From: Geminicoccaceae bacterium
Lineage (GTDB): Bacteria > Pseudomonadota > Alphaproteobacteria > Geminicoccales > Geminicoccaceae
NCBI GenBank assembly: GCA_028285265.1
Contig: JANQPX010000055.1
Coordinates: forward strand, 111,100 to 175,099
Direction: 5' to 3'
DNA length: 64,000 bases
Below are positions 36,184 to 44,734 of the stretch, piece by piece. The notes below the pieces were generated by a model that was not told the DNA's origin, made no database searches, and saw only the letters and a program-made list of their open reading frames with translations. The translations under genes and the position numbers were made by a program. How positions within the stretch are numbered: position 1 is the stretch's first letter; every line of letters starts with the position of its first letter.

Positions 36184-36957
36184 CTAGCGTCCTTTCCAAA
36201 TCGGTTTCCGCTTCTCACGAAAAGCCAAAACGCCCTCTTCGCCGTCCTCGCTACCCAGGGCTTCGATCAACGCTGGAAGCCGTTGCCCATGGGCTTCCTC
36301 CGGTTGCAGATGAGCCGTGCACTGGACGACCTGTTTGATCGCCCTCAGGCTGAGTGGCGCACAAGCGAGGATGTCATCAACCCAGCGCTGCACAGTATCA
36401 TCGAGCTGGTCCCGAGGGACGACCTCGTTGACTAGTCCAAGTCGGGCAGCCTCTGTGGCATGAATGCGTTTGCCCGTAAGAAGGATGCCCATAGCAAGCT
36501 TTTCCGGGATCAGCCTCGGCAGGCGCACCATGCCGCCATCCAACGGAAGCCGTCCGACGCGGGGTTCAGGGAGGCCGAATTGGGCTTCCTCTGCGGCAAT
36601 GACGATATCGCAGCCGAGCACCATCTCGAAGCCTCCGCCGAGCGCATAGCCGTTGACCCTGGCGATCACCGGAATGTCGAGGGTGGTGCGGAGCGCAATA
36701 CCGCCAAAACCGCCGGGACGTGGCTCCGCCCAATATTGAAGGCCGTCCGTGCCTCCATCTTTCATGTCGGCGCCTGTCGAAAATGCACGATCGCCGGAGC
36801 CAGTAAGTACAATGCAGCGGACGTCGCGGTTGTTCTCGAGTTCCGCCCAGATTTCCTGCAACCGTTGCTCGGCCGCCTTGTCGATGGCGTTCATACGATC
36901 GGGTCGATCGATCGTCACGCGCGCGACATGGTTTTCAATTGCGAGTTTGACGCTCAT
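36184..36957 (-). CDS. Enoyl-CoA hydratase/isomerase in the CoA-linked operon
   Basis: A 257-residue crotonase-fold protein. Oxyanion-hole segments are GDRAFSTGADMKDG near 57-70 and NGYALGGGFEMVLGCDIVIA near 105-124; the second catalytic region FGLPEPRVGRLP carries the Pro-Glu-Pro variant. It would add water to, or isomerise, an unsaturated acyl-CoA made by the CoA-transferase encoded just upstream, with which its start overlaps by four bases. The ferredoxin follows two bases after its stop. Family function is firm, the substrate is not. Confidence 0.87.
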   Translation of the reverse strand: MSVKLAIENHVARVTIDRPDRMNAIDKAAEQRLQEIWAELENNRDVRCIVLTGSGDRAFSTGADMKDGGTDGLQYWAEPRPGGFGGIALRTTLDIPVIARVNGYALGGGFEMVLGCDIVIAAEEAQFGLPEPRVGRLPLDGGMVRLPRLIPEKLAMGILLTGKRIHATEAARLGLVNEVVPRDQLDDTVQRWVDDILACAPLSLRAIKQVVQCTAHLQPEEAHGQRLPALIEALGSEDGEEGVLAFREKRKPIWKGR

Positions 36958-38117
36958 GCTAGCGCCTCTTCGTTGAGGCCAAGTTCCGCCAGAATCGCTT
37001 CGGTATCCGCGCCGAGGGTCGGTGGCTGATGACGGATGGTTACAGGTGCTGCCGACATGTCAATCGGTGAGCCGACTAGTCTTACTGGACCGCTTTTGGT
37101 CGGTTTCGCTTCCAAAATCATCTTGTTGATTGCGGTCTGCGGATCAGCAAGAGCTTCGGCAAGCGACTTAACCGGCGCGCAGAGAATGTCGACGCCTTCT
37201 AGGCGCTCGACCCAATGGGTAGTGCTGCGCTCGCCGAAACGTTCGTGAAACACGGCTTGCAGCTCGCTCCGATGTACCCTCTGTCGATCGATGTCGGAAA
37301 AGCGCTCCTCTTGGGAGAGATCATCGATCTCAAGGGCCGAGCAAATATCGCGAAGCGGGTTTTCTTTGAAAGCGCCGACCATGACAATCGCGCCATCGGT
37401 GGTTTTGAACACCCCGGACAATGGCATGGCCGCCCAATTCAGCTCATCGTCGCGCATCAAGAGCGACGCCGCTTCCTGCATCTGCATGGCAAGCATGGAA
37501 TTGTACAGCGAAACGCTGATGCGCTGGCCCTCACCAGTTTTTTCGCGTTGCAAGAGGGCAAGAAGAATGCCTTGGACCATATGCATGCCAGCGGCATAGT
37601 CGGCGAGGGCAGTTGGGTAGATCGAGAGTGGAATGCTCGGATCGGCCCGGCGATGCATCGCGCCGCTCATGGCTTGGGCCAGCACATCTTGTCCGCCCTT
37701 TTCGAGATAGGGGCCTTCTAAACCATAGCCGGTGCCGACAGCGAAGATGATGCGTGGATTGATGGCCTTCAGATCCTCATAGCCGAGGCCCATCCGGTCC
37801 ATCACGCCCGGACGAAAATTGTTGGCGACGACATCCGCAGTCTTCGCGAGATGGCGCACCACATTCTTACCCTGCTCCGTCCGCAGATCGAGGGTCACGC
37901 TTCGTTTGTTGCGGTTCAAACTGCAAAAGACAGGGTTGTTGAGGCCATCGGGATCAGAACCGAGGCTCCACCGGGAAAGATCGCCTATCTTACCCTTCTC
38001 GATTTTGATCACATCAGCGCCGTAGTCCGCCAGCATCTGCGTACAGCAGGGGCCCATCATCACCTGGGTGAAGTCGAGAACTCGAATACCGTCTAGGGGT
38101 AGGGGTGCAGAGTTCAT
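36954..38117 (-). CDS. CaiB/BaiF (class III) CoA-transferase
   Basis: A 387-residue class III CoA-transferase. It starts LPLDGIRVLDFTQVMMGPCC and continues QMLADYGADVIKIEKGKIGD, the standard family N-terminus with the likely catalytic Asp in the segment RRADPSIPLSIYPTALADYA. NNFRPGVMDRMGLGYEDLKA is the usual CoA-binding stretch. It activates a carboxylic acid by moving CoA from a donor. ATGA overlaps link it to the FAD oxidoreductase upstream and the enoyl-CoA hydratase downstream, so it very likely acts on the compound imported by the operon's ABC transporter. Confidence 0.92.
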   Translation of the reverse strand: MNSAPLPLDGIRVLDFTQVMMGPCCTQMLADYGADVIKIEKGKIGDLSRWSLGSDPDGLNNPVFCSLNRNKRSVTLDLRTEQGKNVVRHLAKTADVVANNFRPGVMDRMGLGYEDLKAINPRIIFAVGTGYGLEGPYLEKGGQDVLAQAMSGAMHRRADPSIPLSIYPTALADYAAGMHMVQGILLALLQREKTGEGQRISVSLYNSMLAMQMQEAASLLMRDDELNWAAMPLSGVFKTTDGAIVMVGAFKENPLRDICSALEIDDLSQEERFSDIDRQRVHRSELQAVFHERFGERSTTHWVERLEGVDILCAPVKSLAEALADPQTAINKMILEAKPTKSGPVRLVGSPIDMSAAPVTIRHQPPTLGADTEAILAELGLNEEALA

Positions 38118-39478
38118 TCGGCGGCCTCCAACATCATGGCATTGTCGGATGGGCGATCACCGGGATCGGCACCCTGCGCCCGCATCTTCTTTTGAATTTG
38201 TCGAGCGTCGACATCGCGAACGTTGACGCCCGCATCGAGCGCCAGGGCCGCGGCGACGCCGACCGCTTCTCCCTGGGCCATACAGGGTGGAATTTCGCGG
38301 CTAAGTTTTTGGGCTGACGACGTCGCAGAATAATGTCGACCTGCTACCAGCAATTGGTCGACGTTTTTCGGTAAGAGCGCTCGATAGGGCGTGTAGTAGT
38401 CGCGGCCCCGACAAACGCTATCCTCGAAATAAACACGCTTCATCACGTCCTGCTTGGTGACGACATAGTCGCCCTCTAAGAGACGGGTCTGCCGAACGCC
38501 GGTCTGTGGCGCGAAGTCGACGACATAGGCGTTCTCGAAACCGGGCACGTTCTTTCTGGCAAAGTCGAGAAGTGCCGCCATCCGCCGTCGGCCTTCGAAT
38601 TCAGCCGCTGTCAGGTCATCGACCTTGAGGCCGTTGAAACCGGTCATGTGGGGGCAATTGCACCAGACCACGCCCGGAAGCGGCGTTTTCAGCCACCAAT
38701 ATTGCCAGCAGCCGCCGATGATGCGCTTGGCTTCGCGATCGACCTCGGCGAAACGCTCGGGCTGGCCATATTGGAAGCGCTCGGCCGCATCGGTGTCGAC
38801 ACCGCCCATACGCGAGACGGTCGTGACGATAAACGAACCCTCAGAAAATGGAGCGCCGGCGCTGGCGGCGACGTCGAGGTCGCCAGTGGCATCAACAACC
38901 ACATCAGCCAAAATCGCTTGGCGGCCCTCTTTGCTCTCAACAATGACGCCTTTAATTGCACCTTCCTCGACGATTGCCGAGGAGAACCAACTATGCAGGC
39001 GAAGATTGACGCCAGCTTCGCCCACCATGTCGTTGGCGGCGCGCTTGAACCCGTCGGGATCGAAGGCGGCGGCGAAGATGATCGGGTGTGGGGTCGAACG
39101 GGTGTGGAAATCGAAGAGGTTCCAGCGGGACCACTTTTGCCACATGGCTTCCGTTTGCCGAACATCTGGCTGTCGGTCGGCTTCTGGAGGTACGACCGCA
39201 AGGCCCCATTTCTGCATGCGCTCGATAATCTCCATGCCCAGGCCCTGGACCGTGATTTCGAGATCATTGTGCATGTCATCGAGCACCAGGACCATGCCCC
39301 CGGAGGCGAGCCCGCCGAGATAAGGATAGCGTTCAAGAAGGGTGACGCTGACGCCGTTGCGCGCGGCTGATACGGCCGCTGATAGACCAGCTGGGCCACC
39401 GCCGACCACGACGACGTTGGAGTGACCGACGACAGGTATGTCTTTCGTTGCCTCGCGTACGGATGTCGGTGTTGTCAT
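38114..39478 (-). CDS. FAD-dependent oxidoreductase in the CoA-linked operon
   Basis: A 454-residue FAD_oxidored-family flavoprotein. The Rossmann motif NVVVVGGGPAGLSAAVSAAR is at about residues 21-40; GMVLVLDDM follows, and a second FAD-contact region LLVAGRHYSATSSAQKLSRE is near 385-405. Many Cys and His residues (CWQYWWLKTP, WCNCPHMTG) are unusual and could bind a metal or cluster. GGGAGG lies eight bases before ATG 39478, better than the ATG two codons earlier. It lies between the permease and the CoA-transferase, overlapping the latter by four bases. Likely oxidises or reduces the imported compound, with the ferredoxin as partner. Confidence 0.83.
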   Translation of the reverse strand: MTTPTSVREATKDIPVVGHSNVVVVGGGPAGLSAAVSAARNGVSVTLLERYPYLGGLASGGMVLVLDDMHNDLEITVQGLGMEIIERMQKWGLAVVPPEADRQPDVRQTEAMWQKWSRWNLFDFHTRSTPHPIIFAAAFDPDGFKRAANDMVGEAGVNLRLHSWFSSAIVEEGAIKGVIVESKEGRQAILADVVVDATGDLDVAASAGAPFSEGSFIVTTVSRMGGVDTDAAERFQYGQPERFAEVDREAKRIIGGCWQYWWLKTPLPGVVWCNCPHMTGFNGLKVDDLTAAEFEGRRRMAALLDFARKNVPGFENAYVVDFAPQTGVRQTRLLEGDYVVTKQDVMKRVYFEDSVCRGRDYYTPYRALLPKNVDQLLVAGRHYSATSSAQKLSREIPPCMAQGEAVGVAAALALDAGVNVRDVDARQIQKKMRAQGADPGDRPSDNAMMLEAAE

Positions 39479-39514
39479 CTTCATGTCCTCCCGAAGTCGA
39501 GGGAGCCGTCCCGC

Positions 39515-40312
39515 TCAGTGGACGGCCGGTGTCTTCCAGGTGATCAGGCGACGCTCAATCAGCGTCGTGATCGTAAAGAGGGTGACCGCTAGACCGGCGC
39601 CGAGAAAAACCGTTGCGTAGAGTAGGGGGGAACGAAAATTGTACGTGGCCTCGATAATCAACGCGCCCAGGCCGAAATTGGAGCCGATCCATTCGCCGAC
39701 GATGGCGCCGATCACACAGGTGGTTGATGCGATCTTGAGCGCGGCAAATAGGAATGGAAGTGAACTCTGGAGACGAATTTTCCAAAGAATCTCGTGATTG
39801 CTGGCAGACAGCACGCGCATCAATTCCATGGTCGCCGGGCTCACGGCTTTGAGACCGCGCACCATGTTCACCAGCGTTGGAAAAAAGCAGATGAGGGCGG
39901 CGATCACGATTTTCGGCGTATAGCCATTGCCGAAAATCAGCACCAAGATCGGGGCGACCGCGATAATAGGGATCGTGTTGATAAAAACCGCGATTGGATA
40001 GAAGGCTCGCTCGGCAAGCTGGTTATGGACGAACCAAATGGCGAGCAAGATGGCGATGCCGTTGCCGAGCAAAAAGCCGGAAAGGGCCTCAAATAAGGTC
40101 GGCCAAAAATTCAGCCAGAGAACGTCGCCCTTATCGACGAATACCTTGATGACTTCGAGCGGTCCTGGCGCGATATAGCTCGGCACGCCGAAGACGACAA
40201 TTATTGCTTGCCAAAGCAAAATAAGACCGATACCGGCGGCGATGGCCGGTCCCTTGGTATATCCACCGCGCTGACGTGAGGTCGAGCCTGCTGTGTTGGT
40301 CACGGCGACCAT
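39515..40312 (-). CDS. ABC transporter permease (SsuC/TauC type)
   Basis: A 265-residue permease with six membrane helices and the BPD_transp_1 signature region (TNTAG start, then GLKAVSPATMELMRVLSASNHE). This EAA-loop pattern fits the nitrate/sulfonate/taurine/aromatic-acid uptake class. Its ATG is the A of the ATPase stop (TGATG), so translation is coupled. It pairs with the upstream ATPase and the NMT1-type binding protein. The FAD oxidoreductase gene begins 36 bases after its stop. Confidence 0.9.
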   Translation of the reverse strand: MVAVTNTAGSTSRQRGGYTKGPAIAAGIGLILLWQAIIVVFGVPSYIAPGPLEVIKVFVDKGDVLWLNFWPTLFEALSGFLLGNGIAILLAIWFVHNQLAERAFYPIAVFINTIPIIAVAPILVLIFGNGYTPKIVIAALICFFPTLVNMVRGLKAVSPATMELMRVLSASNHEILWKIRLQSSLPFLFAALKIASTTCVIGAIVGEWIGSNFGLGALIIEATYNFRSPLLYATVFLGAGLAVTLFTITTLIERRLITWKTPAVH

Positions 40313-41121
40313 CAGCACGTCTCCAACAGTTGGCGTAGATGGGCGGTGACCGCGACGAATTCCATTGTGTCGCGCATCGCAAGCTTTCTCGGCTGAGGCA
40401 GGTCGACAGGATAGAACTCGCGAACGCGCCCGGGACTCGAGGCGAGCACCAGGACATGCTGGCCGAGAAAGGCAGCCTCAGGGATGGAATGCGTAACGAA
40501 CAGGATCGTGGTGCCGGTCTCTTTCCAGATGCGCAGCAGTTCCTCGTTGAGCTTATCCCGCGTAATCTCGTCGAGCGCGCCGAAAGGCTCGTCCATCAAG
40601 AGGATGCGTGGCCTGCAAATGAGCGCCCGCGCGATCGCGACCCGCTGGCGCATACCGCCCGAGAGTTCATGCGGTAACGCCTGCTCGCGCCCTTCGAGGC
40701 CGACTAAAGAGAGGAGTGCCTCGGGCTCGACCGTCTGCTCGATCCTGGCGGAGCCGCCGCCGACTTCGAGCGGCAGGCGCACATTGTCAATCGCCGTGCG
40801 CCAAGGCAGTAAGGTGGCATCCTGAAAAACGAAGGCGAAATCGCGCGCAAGACGTGCCTTCTCCGGATCGCGTGAAAATACGGAAATCCGGCCCTCGCTC
40901 GGCGGAACGAGATCGGCAACAGCGCGCAAAAGGGTCGACTTGCCGCAACCACTTGGTCCGAGCATGGTGACCAAAGCGCCTTCAGGAATGTCGACCGACA
41001 CCTGGTCGAGTGCCGTCACAACGCCCGCATCGGACTCAAAGCGCACCGAAAGATCGCGGATAGCAATCGCCGTGCCCGCTCCTGTCTCGGAGAGCGGGCG
41101 AGAAGCGGTTGCGGCATCCAT
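40312..41121 (-). CDS. ABC transporter ATP-binding protein (SsuB/TauB type)
   Basis: A 269-residue ATPase. Walker A is LGPSGCGKSTLLRAVADLVP, the Q-loop is AFVFQDATLLPW, the signature is ELSGGMRQRVAIARA and Walker B is ILLMDEPFGALDEITRDKLN; the switch His is in FVTHSIPEA. These are hallmarks of the nitrate/sulfonate/taurine uptake class. It starts four bases after the binding-protein gene and overlaps the permease start by one base. Confidence 0.93.
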   Translation of the reverse strand: MDAATASRPLSETGAGTAIAIRDLSVRFESDAGVVTALDQVSVDIPEGALVTMLGPSGCGKSTLLRAVADLVPPSEGRISVFSRDPEKARLARDFAFVFQDATLLPWRTAIDNVRLPLEVGGGSARIEQTVEPEALLSLVGLEGREQALPHELSGGMRQRVAIARALICRPRILLMDEPFGALDEITRDKLNEELLRIWKETGTTILFVTHSIPEAAFLGQHVLVLASSPGRVREFYPVDLPQPRKLAMRDTMEFVAVTAHLRQLLETC

Positions 41122-41125
41122 GGAC

Positions 41126-42172
41126 TCAGCCGATCTCCTTTCGGATATCCGTCGTTGCCTCTAGGACCGCCGTGGTCATGACATCGTCGACCGAAGGTGT
41201 CTCTCCCTCGAACTGTTCGAGCGAAGCATAGGTATCGATTTGGGCCTGCCAATTGCTAGCATTCATTGACCCCCAGCCATTCGCCGCCGTCGTATCATTA
41301 AAGCCGAATCCGAGGACCGGACCGACCGCCTCGAGTTCGCTATCACGATCTAGGTTCGGATACTCGGCGACCAGCATGTCCACGGCTTCCGCCGGGTTCG
41401 CCTTAGCAAAGCCCCAGCCGCGTGCCGATCCGCGGAGATAGTTGGCAAGAACGTCAGCATGCTCAGTGAGCTGATCGTCGGTGGTGTAGTAGACATTGGC
41501 GTAGAGCTGGATGCCGGTATCCCAAAGCCGCATGTCGACCCTATCATCGCCCAGCACCTTCAGCGCATTGGTGTTCGTGAGCCAGCCGGTCACCGCAGCT
41601 GCTTGGCCGGTCATCAGCTGGTTCATGTCACTGCCCATGTTGACGATCTCGACATCGCCCTCGTCAATCCCGTTCTTTGCAAGAAGAGCGCGCAGTAAGA
41701 TCACCGCGGTCGGCTGGGTGGCGATGGTCTTGCCGATCATGTCCTTCGGTTCTCGGATCGGATCTCCGGCGAGGGAGAAGTAGGTAAATGGATGCTGCTG
41801 ATAGCCAGCGGCAAACGCCTTGACCGGAATGCCAGCAGAACGTGCCAACATGAGCGAAGGACTCGATGAAAGTTGCCCGACACCCGAACGCCCAGCTGCG
41901 ACCGACGCCACACCATCGACACCCGGTCCACCCGGCGTCACCTCAAGCGCGATCCCCTCTTCCTCGTAATAGCCCTGCTGCTTGGCGACGACCTCGCCGA
42001 GGATGCCATTGCTTGCAAGCCAGCCGAGCTGCATGTTGACCGTGGCGTTGTCCGCTGCGCGGGTCGAGACCGTGATCAGGCTGGGCGTCGCCGCCAAGGC
42101 TCCAAGGGTTAAACTCCGGTGCAGAAGTGACCTTCGGTCGAGGGATGTTAGCCTGTTACTCCGACTCGCCAT
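41126..42172 (-). CDS. ABC transporter substrate-binding protein (NMT1/THI5-like)
   Basis: A 348-residue exported binding protein. The N-terminal MASRSNRLTSLDRRSLLHRS has a twin-arginine-like RR followed by a hydrophobic stretch. The mature domain is NMT1-like: NMQLGWLASNGILGEVVAKQ near residue 50 and GGPGVDGVASVAAGRSGVGQ near 85. This class binds sulfonates, pyrimidines, nitriles and aromatic acids. ATG 42172 has GGGAG eight bases upstream. It is the first gene of the eight-gene operon, so its ligand should be the pathway's substrate. The identity is unknown. Confidence 0.88.
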   Translation of the reverse strand: MASRSNRLTSLDRRSLLHRSLTLGALAATPSLITVSTRAADNATVNMQLGWLASNGILGEVVAKQQGYYEEEGIALEVTPGGPGVDGVASVAAGRSGVGQLSSSPSLMLARSAGIPVKAFAAGYQQHPFTYFSLAGDPIREPKDMIGKTIATQPTAVILLRALLAKNGIDEGDVEIVNMGSDMNQLMTGQAAAVTGWLTNTNALKVLGDDRVDMRLWDTGIQLYANVYYTTDDQLTEHADVLANYLRGSARGWGFAKANPAEAVDMLVAEYPNLDRDSELEAVGPVLGFGFNDTTAANGWGSMNASNWQAQIDTYASLEQFEGETPSVDDVMTTAVLEATTDIRKEIG

Positions 42173-42243
42173 TTCATGTCTCCCGGCTTGTTGATTATCG
42201 TCGCTTGTTCCGACCATCTTGCCAGCCAGGCTCATGCAAAAAA

Positions 42244-42285
42244 AGCATAATCTCTCGTTGGGAGCGTTGCCAAAATGGCAACGCT
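42244..42285 (-). promoter_or_regulatory. Promoter with overlapping 10-bp-arm palindrome for the CoA-linked operon
   Basis: AGCGTTGCCA at 42263-42272 is mirrored as TGGCAACGCT at 42276-42285, with three A between. On the minus strand a -35-like TTGGCA (42273-42268) lies within the palindrome, and a -10-like TATGCT (42249-42244) follows after 18 bases. The operon's first start codon is 72 bases further on. Overlap of a perfect operator with the -35 box suggests repression; a LysR protein encoded at the operon's end is the natural candidate. Confidence 0.6.
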
Positions 42286-42469
42286 TGCGACGGGGTTAAA
42301 CAATTTTGTCATGCCCAAGCATGTCGAAATCGCATCTCTTGGAAAGGGCTCCATTTGAGCCCTTTGACTTTCAAGACATCGATGCGATCAGACGGGTCGG
42401 GGACGTGGATCAACAAACTCTTGGTATTCAAAAAGTGTCTGACCGCGCCATTCAGCCAGCATCCGCGGG

Positions 42470-42820
42470 TTAGGGTTTATTCCGCACGTCGACATGCTGA
42501 AGCTTGCCATTGTAGACAACGACGTACTCCAGTCCTGGGCGATTGATGTTCTCACCGTCTTTGGTGACGCCGGAGAACGTGAAGTCGACAAAGACGACGC
42601 CTGAACGAATCTCTTCGATGTGATGAACGTCCCAGCCCATCGTCTCAAAGCTGGAGAAAAAGGCTCTCTGCATATCCATGATTTGATCGGCACCAAGAAA
42701 CACCCCGGTGTTTGCGGAGCTGTAGGTGCTTGAGGCGGTGAACAACGTTTTGATCTCATCGAGCTTTCCGGCGTTGGAAAGCGTGAAATAATGTTCGGCA
42801 AGTTGTACCGCTTCGCTCAT
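42470..42820 (-). CDS. NTF2-like (SnoaL-type) protein
   Basis: A 116-residue protein of the NTF2-like cone fold: an N-terminal helix pair (EAVQLAEHYFTLSNAGKLDE) and then curved strands, with HHIEEIRSGVVFVDFTFSGV in the second half. Such domains bind small ligands or act as isomerases, aldolases or accessory subunits. ATG 42820 is chosen because AAGGA stands eight bases upstream; the frame runs back further without a ribosome site. It is encoded between the CoA-linked operon and hutH, divergent from hutH. Its link to either is not visible. Confidence 0.7.
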   Translation of the reverse strand: MSEAVQLAEHYFTLSNAGKLDEIKTLFTASSTYSSANTGVFLGADQIMDMQRAFFSSFETMGWDVHHIEEIRSGVVFVDFTFSGVTKDGENINRPGLEYVVVYNGKLQHVDVRNKP

Positions 42821-43140
42821 AGGTGATGTCCTTGCGTTCTCTGCCATTAAACCATACCGATCGCTCAACATCGGCGCGACCGACATGGTGAAAGCTTAGT
42901 GCCTTGTTGGACGAATTGAATGGCTGCAAGTTGGCCGGATGCACACAGCGGTCGACAAGACGCAGTAAGCGTAAGCTGAGCAGGCGAAGCCCATCGCCAG
43001 GATGGGCGTACTTGTGCGTGCTTCGGGCCAGGTGGGGGCACGCAGGCGCGTAAGACATTACGATAGAGCACAGTTCTTTGGAGGCCATGTTAACGCCAAC
43101 AGAGTCTAAGGTCGCAAACGAATTCCAGGAAAGATCGCTG

Positions 43141-44655
43141 ATGAAAACGCTTGAACTCTCGACCGGTTTGAACGGCATGGAGACGTGGGTTGCTGTCTAT
43201 CGAAACCGGGTCCAGTTGCAACTGAGTGGCCGGGCGCGAACGGCGATTTCCAATGCGAAAAGCACCGTCGACACGGTTATCGCTCGGGGTGGCGCTGTCT
43301 ATGGCATCAACACCGGATTTGGACGGATGGCGGGGACCGTGATTTCGGATGATGGTGTGGAGGCACTTCAGAAGAACGTTGTGGTCACCCATGCCATCGG
43401 TTCCGGCCCTGTGCTTTCAGCGTCTGAGACAAGGCTTGTGATGGCGATGAAAATTGCCTCGTTGGCACAAGGGCATTCCGGCGTTCGGCTCGAACTGGTG
43501 GACTTCATGATGGAGATGTTCAATCGTGATCTGCTGCCGGTGATCCCATCGCAGGGCTCAGTTGGAGCCTCTGGCGATCTGACCCCACTAGCCCATGTGG
43601 CTGCTGCGATGATCGGAGAAGGCATGATCAGCGTAGCGGGTGAGGCGAAGCCATCGGCGGACGCTTTGGCGTCCGCCGGTTTGAGACCACTGGAGTTGCA
43701 ACCCAAAGAGGGACTGGCGATGCTCAACGGCACGCAAGTCTCGACCGCCCTGGCCCTCACCGGAGCAATCGAGGCACGGCAGGCGCTGGACAGCGCCATT
43801 ATCATCGGCGCGCTCACGACCGAAGCGTTGTTAGGGTCGGTTGCCCCTTTCGAAGATCGTATCCACCAAATTCGCCGCCAACCCGGCCAGATCGAAGTGG
43901 CCCGCCGCCTGCGCGAACTGACCAAGGGCAGTGAATTTAGAGACAAAGCGATAACCGATGGTCGGGTGCAGGATCCTTATTGCCTACGCTGCCAGCCACA
44001 GGTTTATGGAGCCTGTCTCGACCTCCTGGACAGCGTCGATGTCACCTTGGAGCGGGAGGCGGATGCTGTCACAGACAATCCAATTGTTTTTCCTGAGACG
44101 GATGAAATCCTATCAGGTGGAAATTTCCACGCCGAACCGGTGGCCTTTGCTGCAGATATTGTCGCAATGGCCATCTGTGAACTTGGCTCCCTATCGGAAC
44201 GCCGCCTTGCCATGATGACGGACACGAGCTTGTCGGGATTGCCACCGTTCCTGACCGACGATCCAGGGCTGAATTCCGGTTTCATGAGCGGACAGATCGC
44301 AGCAGCAGCGATGGTCGCCGAGAATCGACAAAAGGCCCATCCAGCATCAGTGGATAGTGTGCCAACCGTCGTGAACTACGAAGATCACGTCTCGATGGCA
44401 ACACACGGTGCCCGCCGCTTACTGACCATGGTGGACACGCTGAACAATATCCTTGCGACAGAGCTTCTGGCAGCTGTTGAAGGTTGTGATCATCGGGGGC
44501 TGGAATTGTCTTCTCCCTTAAGAGAGGTGAAGACGTTGGTGCGCAGCCAAGTCGACCGCATGAACAGTGACCGCACCTTTGGTCCAGCCTATGCGGCGGC
44601 CCGTGGCATGGTCAAATCTGGACAAATTGCGGACCTGGGAACCGGAGTCCTATGA
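43141..44655 (+). CDS. hutH: Histidine ammonia-lyase
   Basis: A 504-residue aromatic amino acid ammonia-lyase. The MIO prosthetic group forms from Ala143-Ser144-Gly145 in GSVGASGDLTPLAHVAAAMI, the catalytic Tyr54 is in VYGINTGFG, and the helix before MIO reads VVVTHAIGSGP, with the Thr/Ser-His pair seen in histidine rather than tyrosine lyases. Length fits HutH (about 510). It makes urocanate and ammonia from histidine. ATG 43141 has AGGAAAG upstream; an earlier TTG is less likely. hutU, hutI and hutG are not in the window. The facing peptide importer could supply its amino acid, which is an inference. Confidence 0.85.
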   Translation: MKTLELSTGLNGMETWVAVYRNRVQLQLSGRARTAISNAKSTVDTVIARGGAVYGINTGFGRMAGTVISDDGVEALQKNVVVTHAIGSGPVLSASETRLVMAMKIASLAQGHSGVRLELVDFMMEMFNRDLLPVIPSQGSVGASGDLTPLAHVAAAMIGEGMISVAGEAKPSADALASAGLRPLELQPKEGLAMLNGTQVSTALALTGAIEARQALDSAIIIGALTTEALLGSVAPFEDRIHQIRRQPGQIEVARRLRELTKGSEFRDKAITDGRVQDPYCLRCQPQVYGACLDLLDSVDVTLEREADAVTDNPIVFPETDEILSGGNFHAEPVAFAADIVAMAICELGSLSERRLAMMTDTSLSGLPPFLTDDPGLNSGFMSGQIAAAAMVAENRQKAHPASVDSVPTVVNYEDHVSMATHGARRLLTMVDTLNNILATELLAAVEGCDHRGLELSSPLREVKTLVRSQVDRMNSDRTFGPAYAAARGMVKSGQIADLGTGVL

Positions 44656-44734
44656 GAAGGAAAACCGAGGGATCAAAATGTTAATCGGGCGGCCTTGTCG
44701 CCCCGCTGAATGTTGGCGCTTCACGCGGCTTTGC

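Noticed and set aside
44660..44720. Weak GGGCG/CGCCC hairpin between convergent hutH and the peptide importer
   Set aside because: Stem of five bases without a U-run; not enough for a terminator call.
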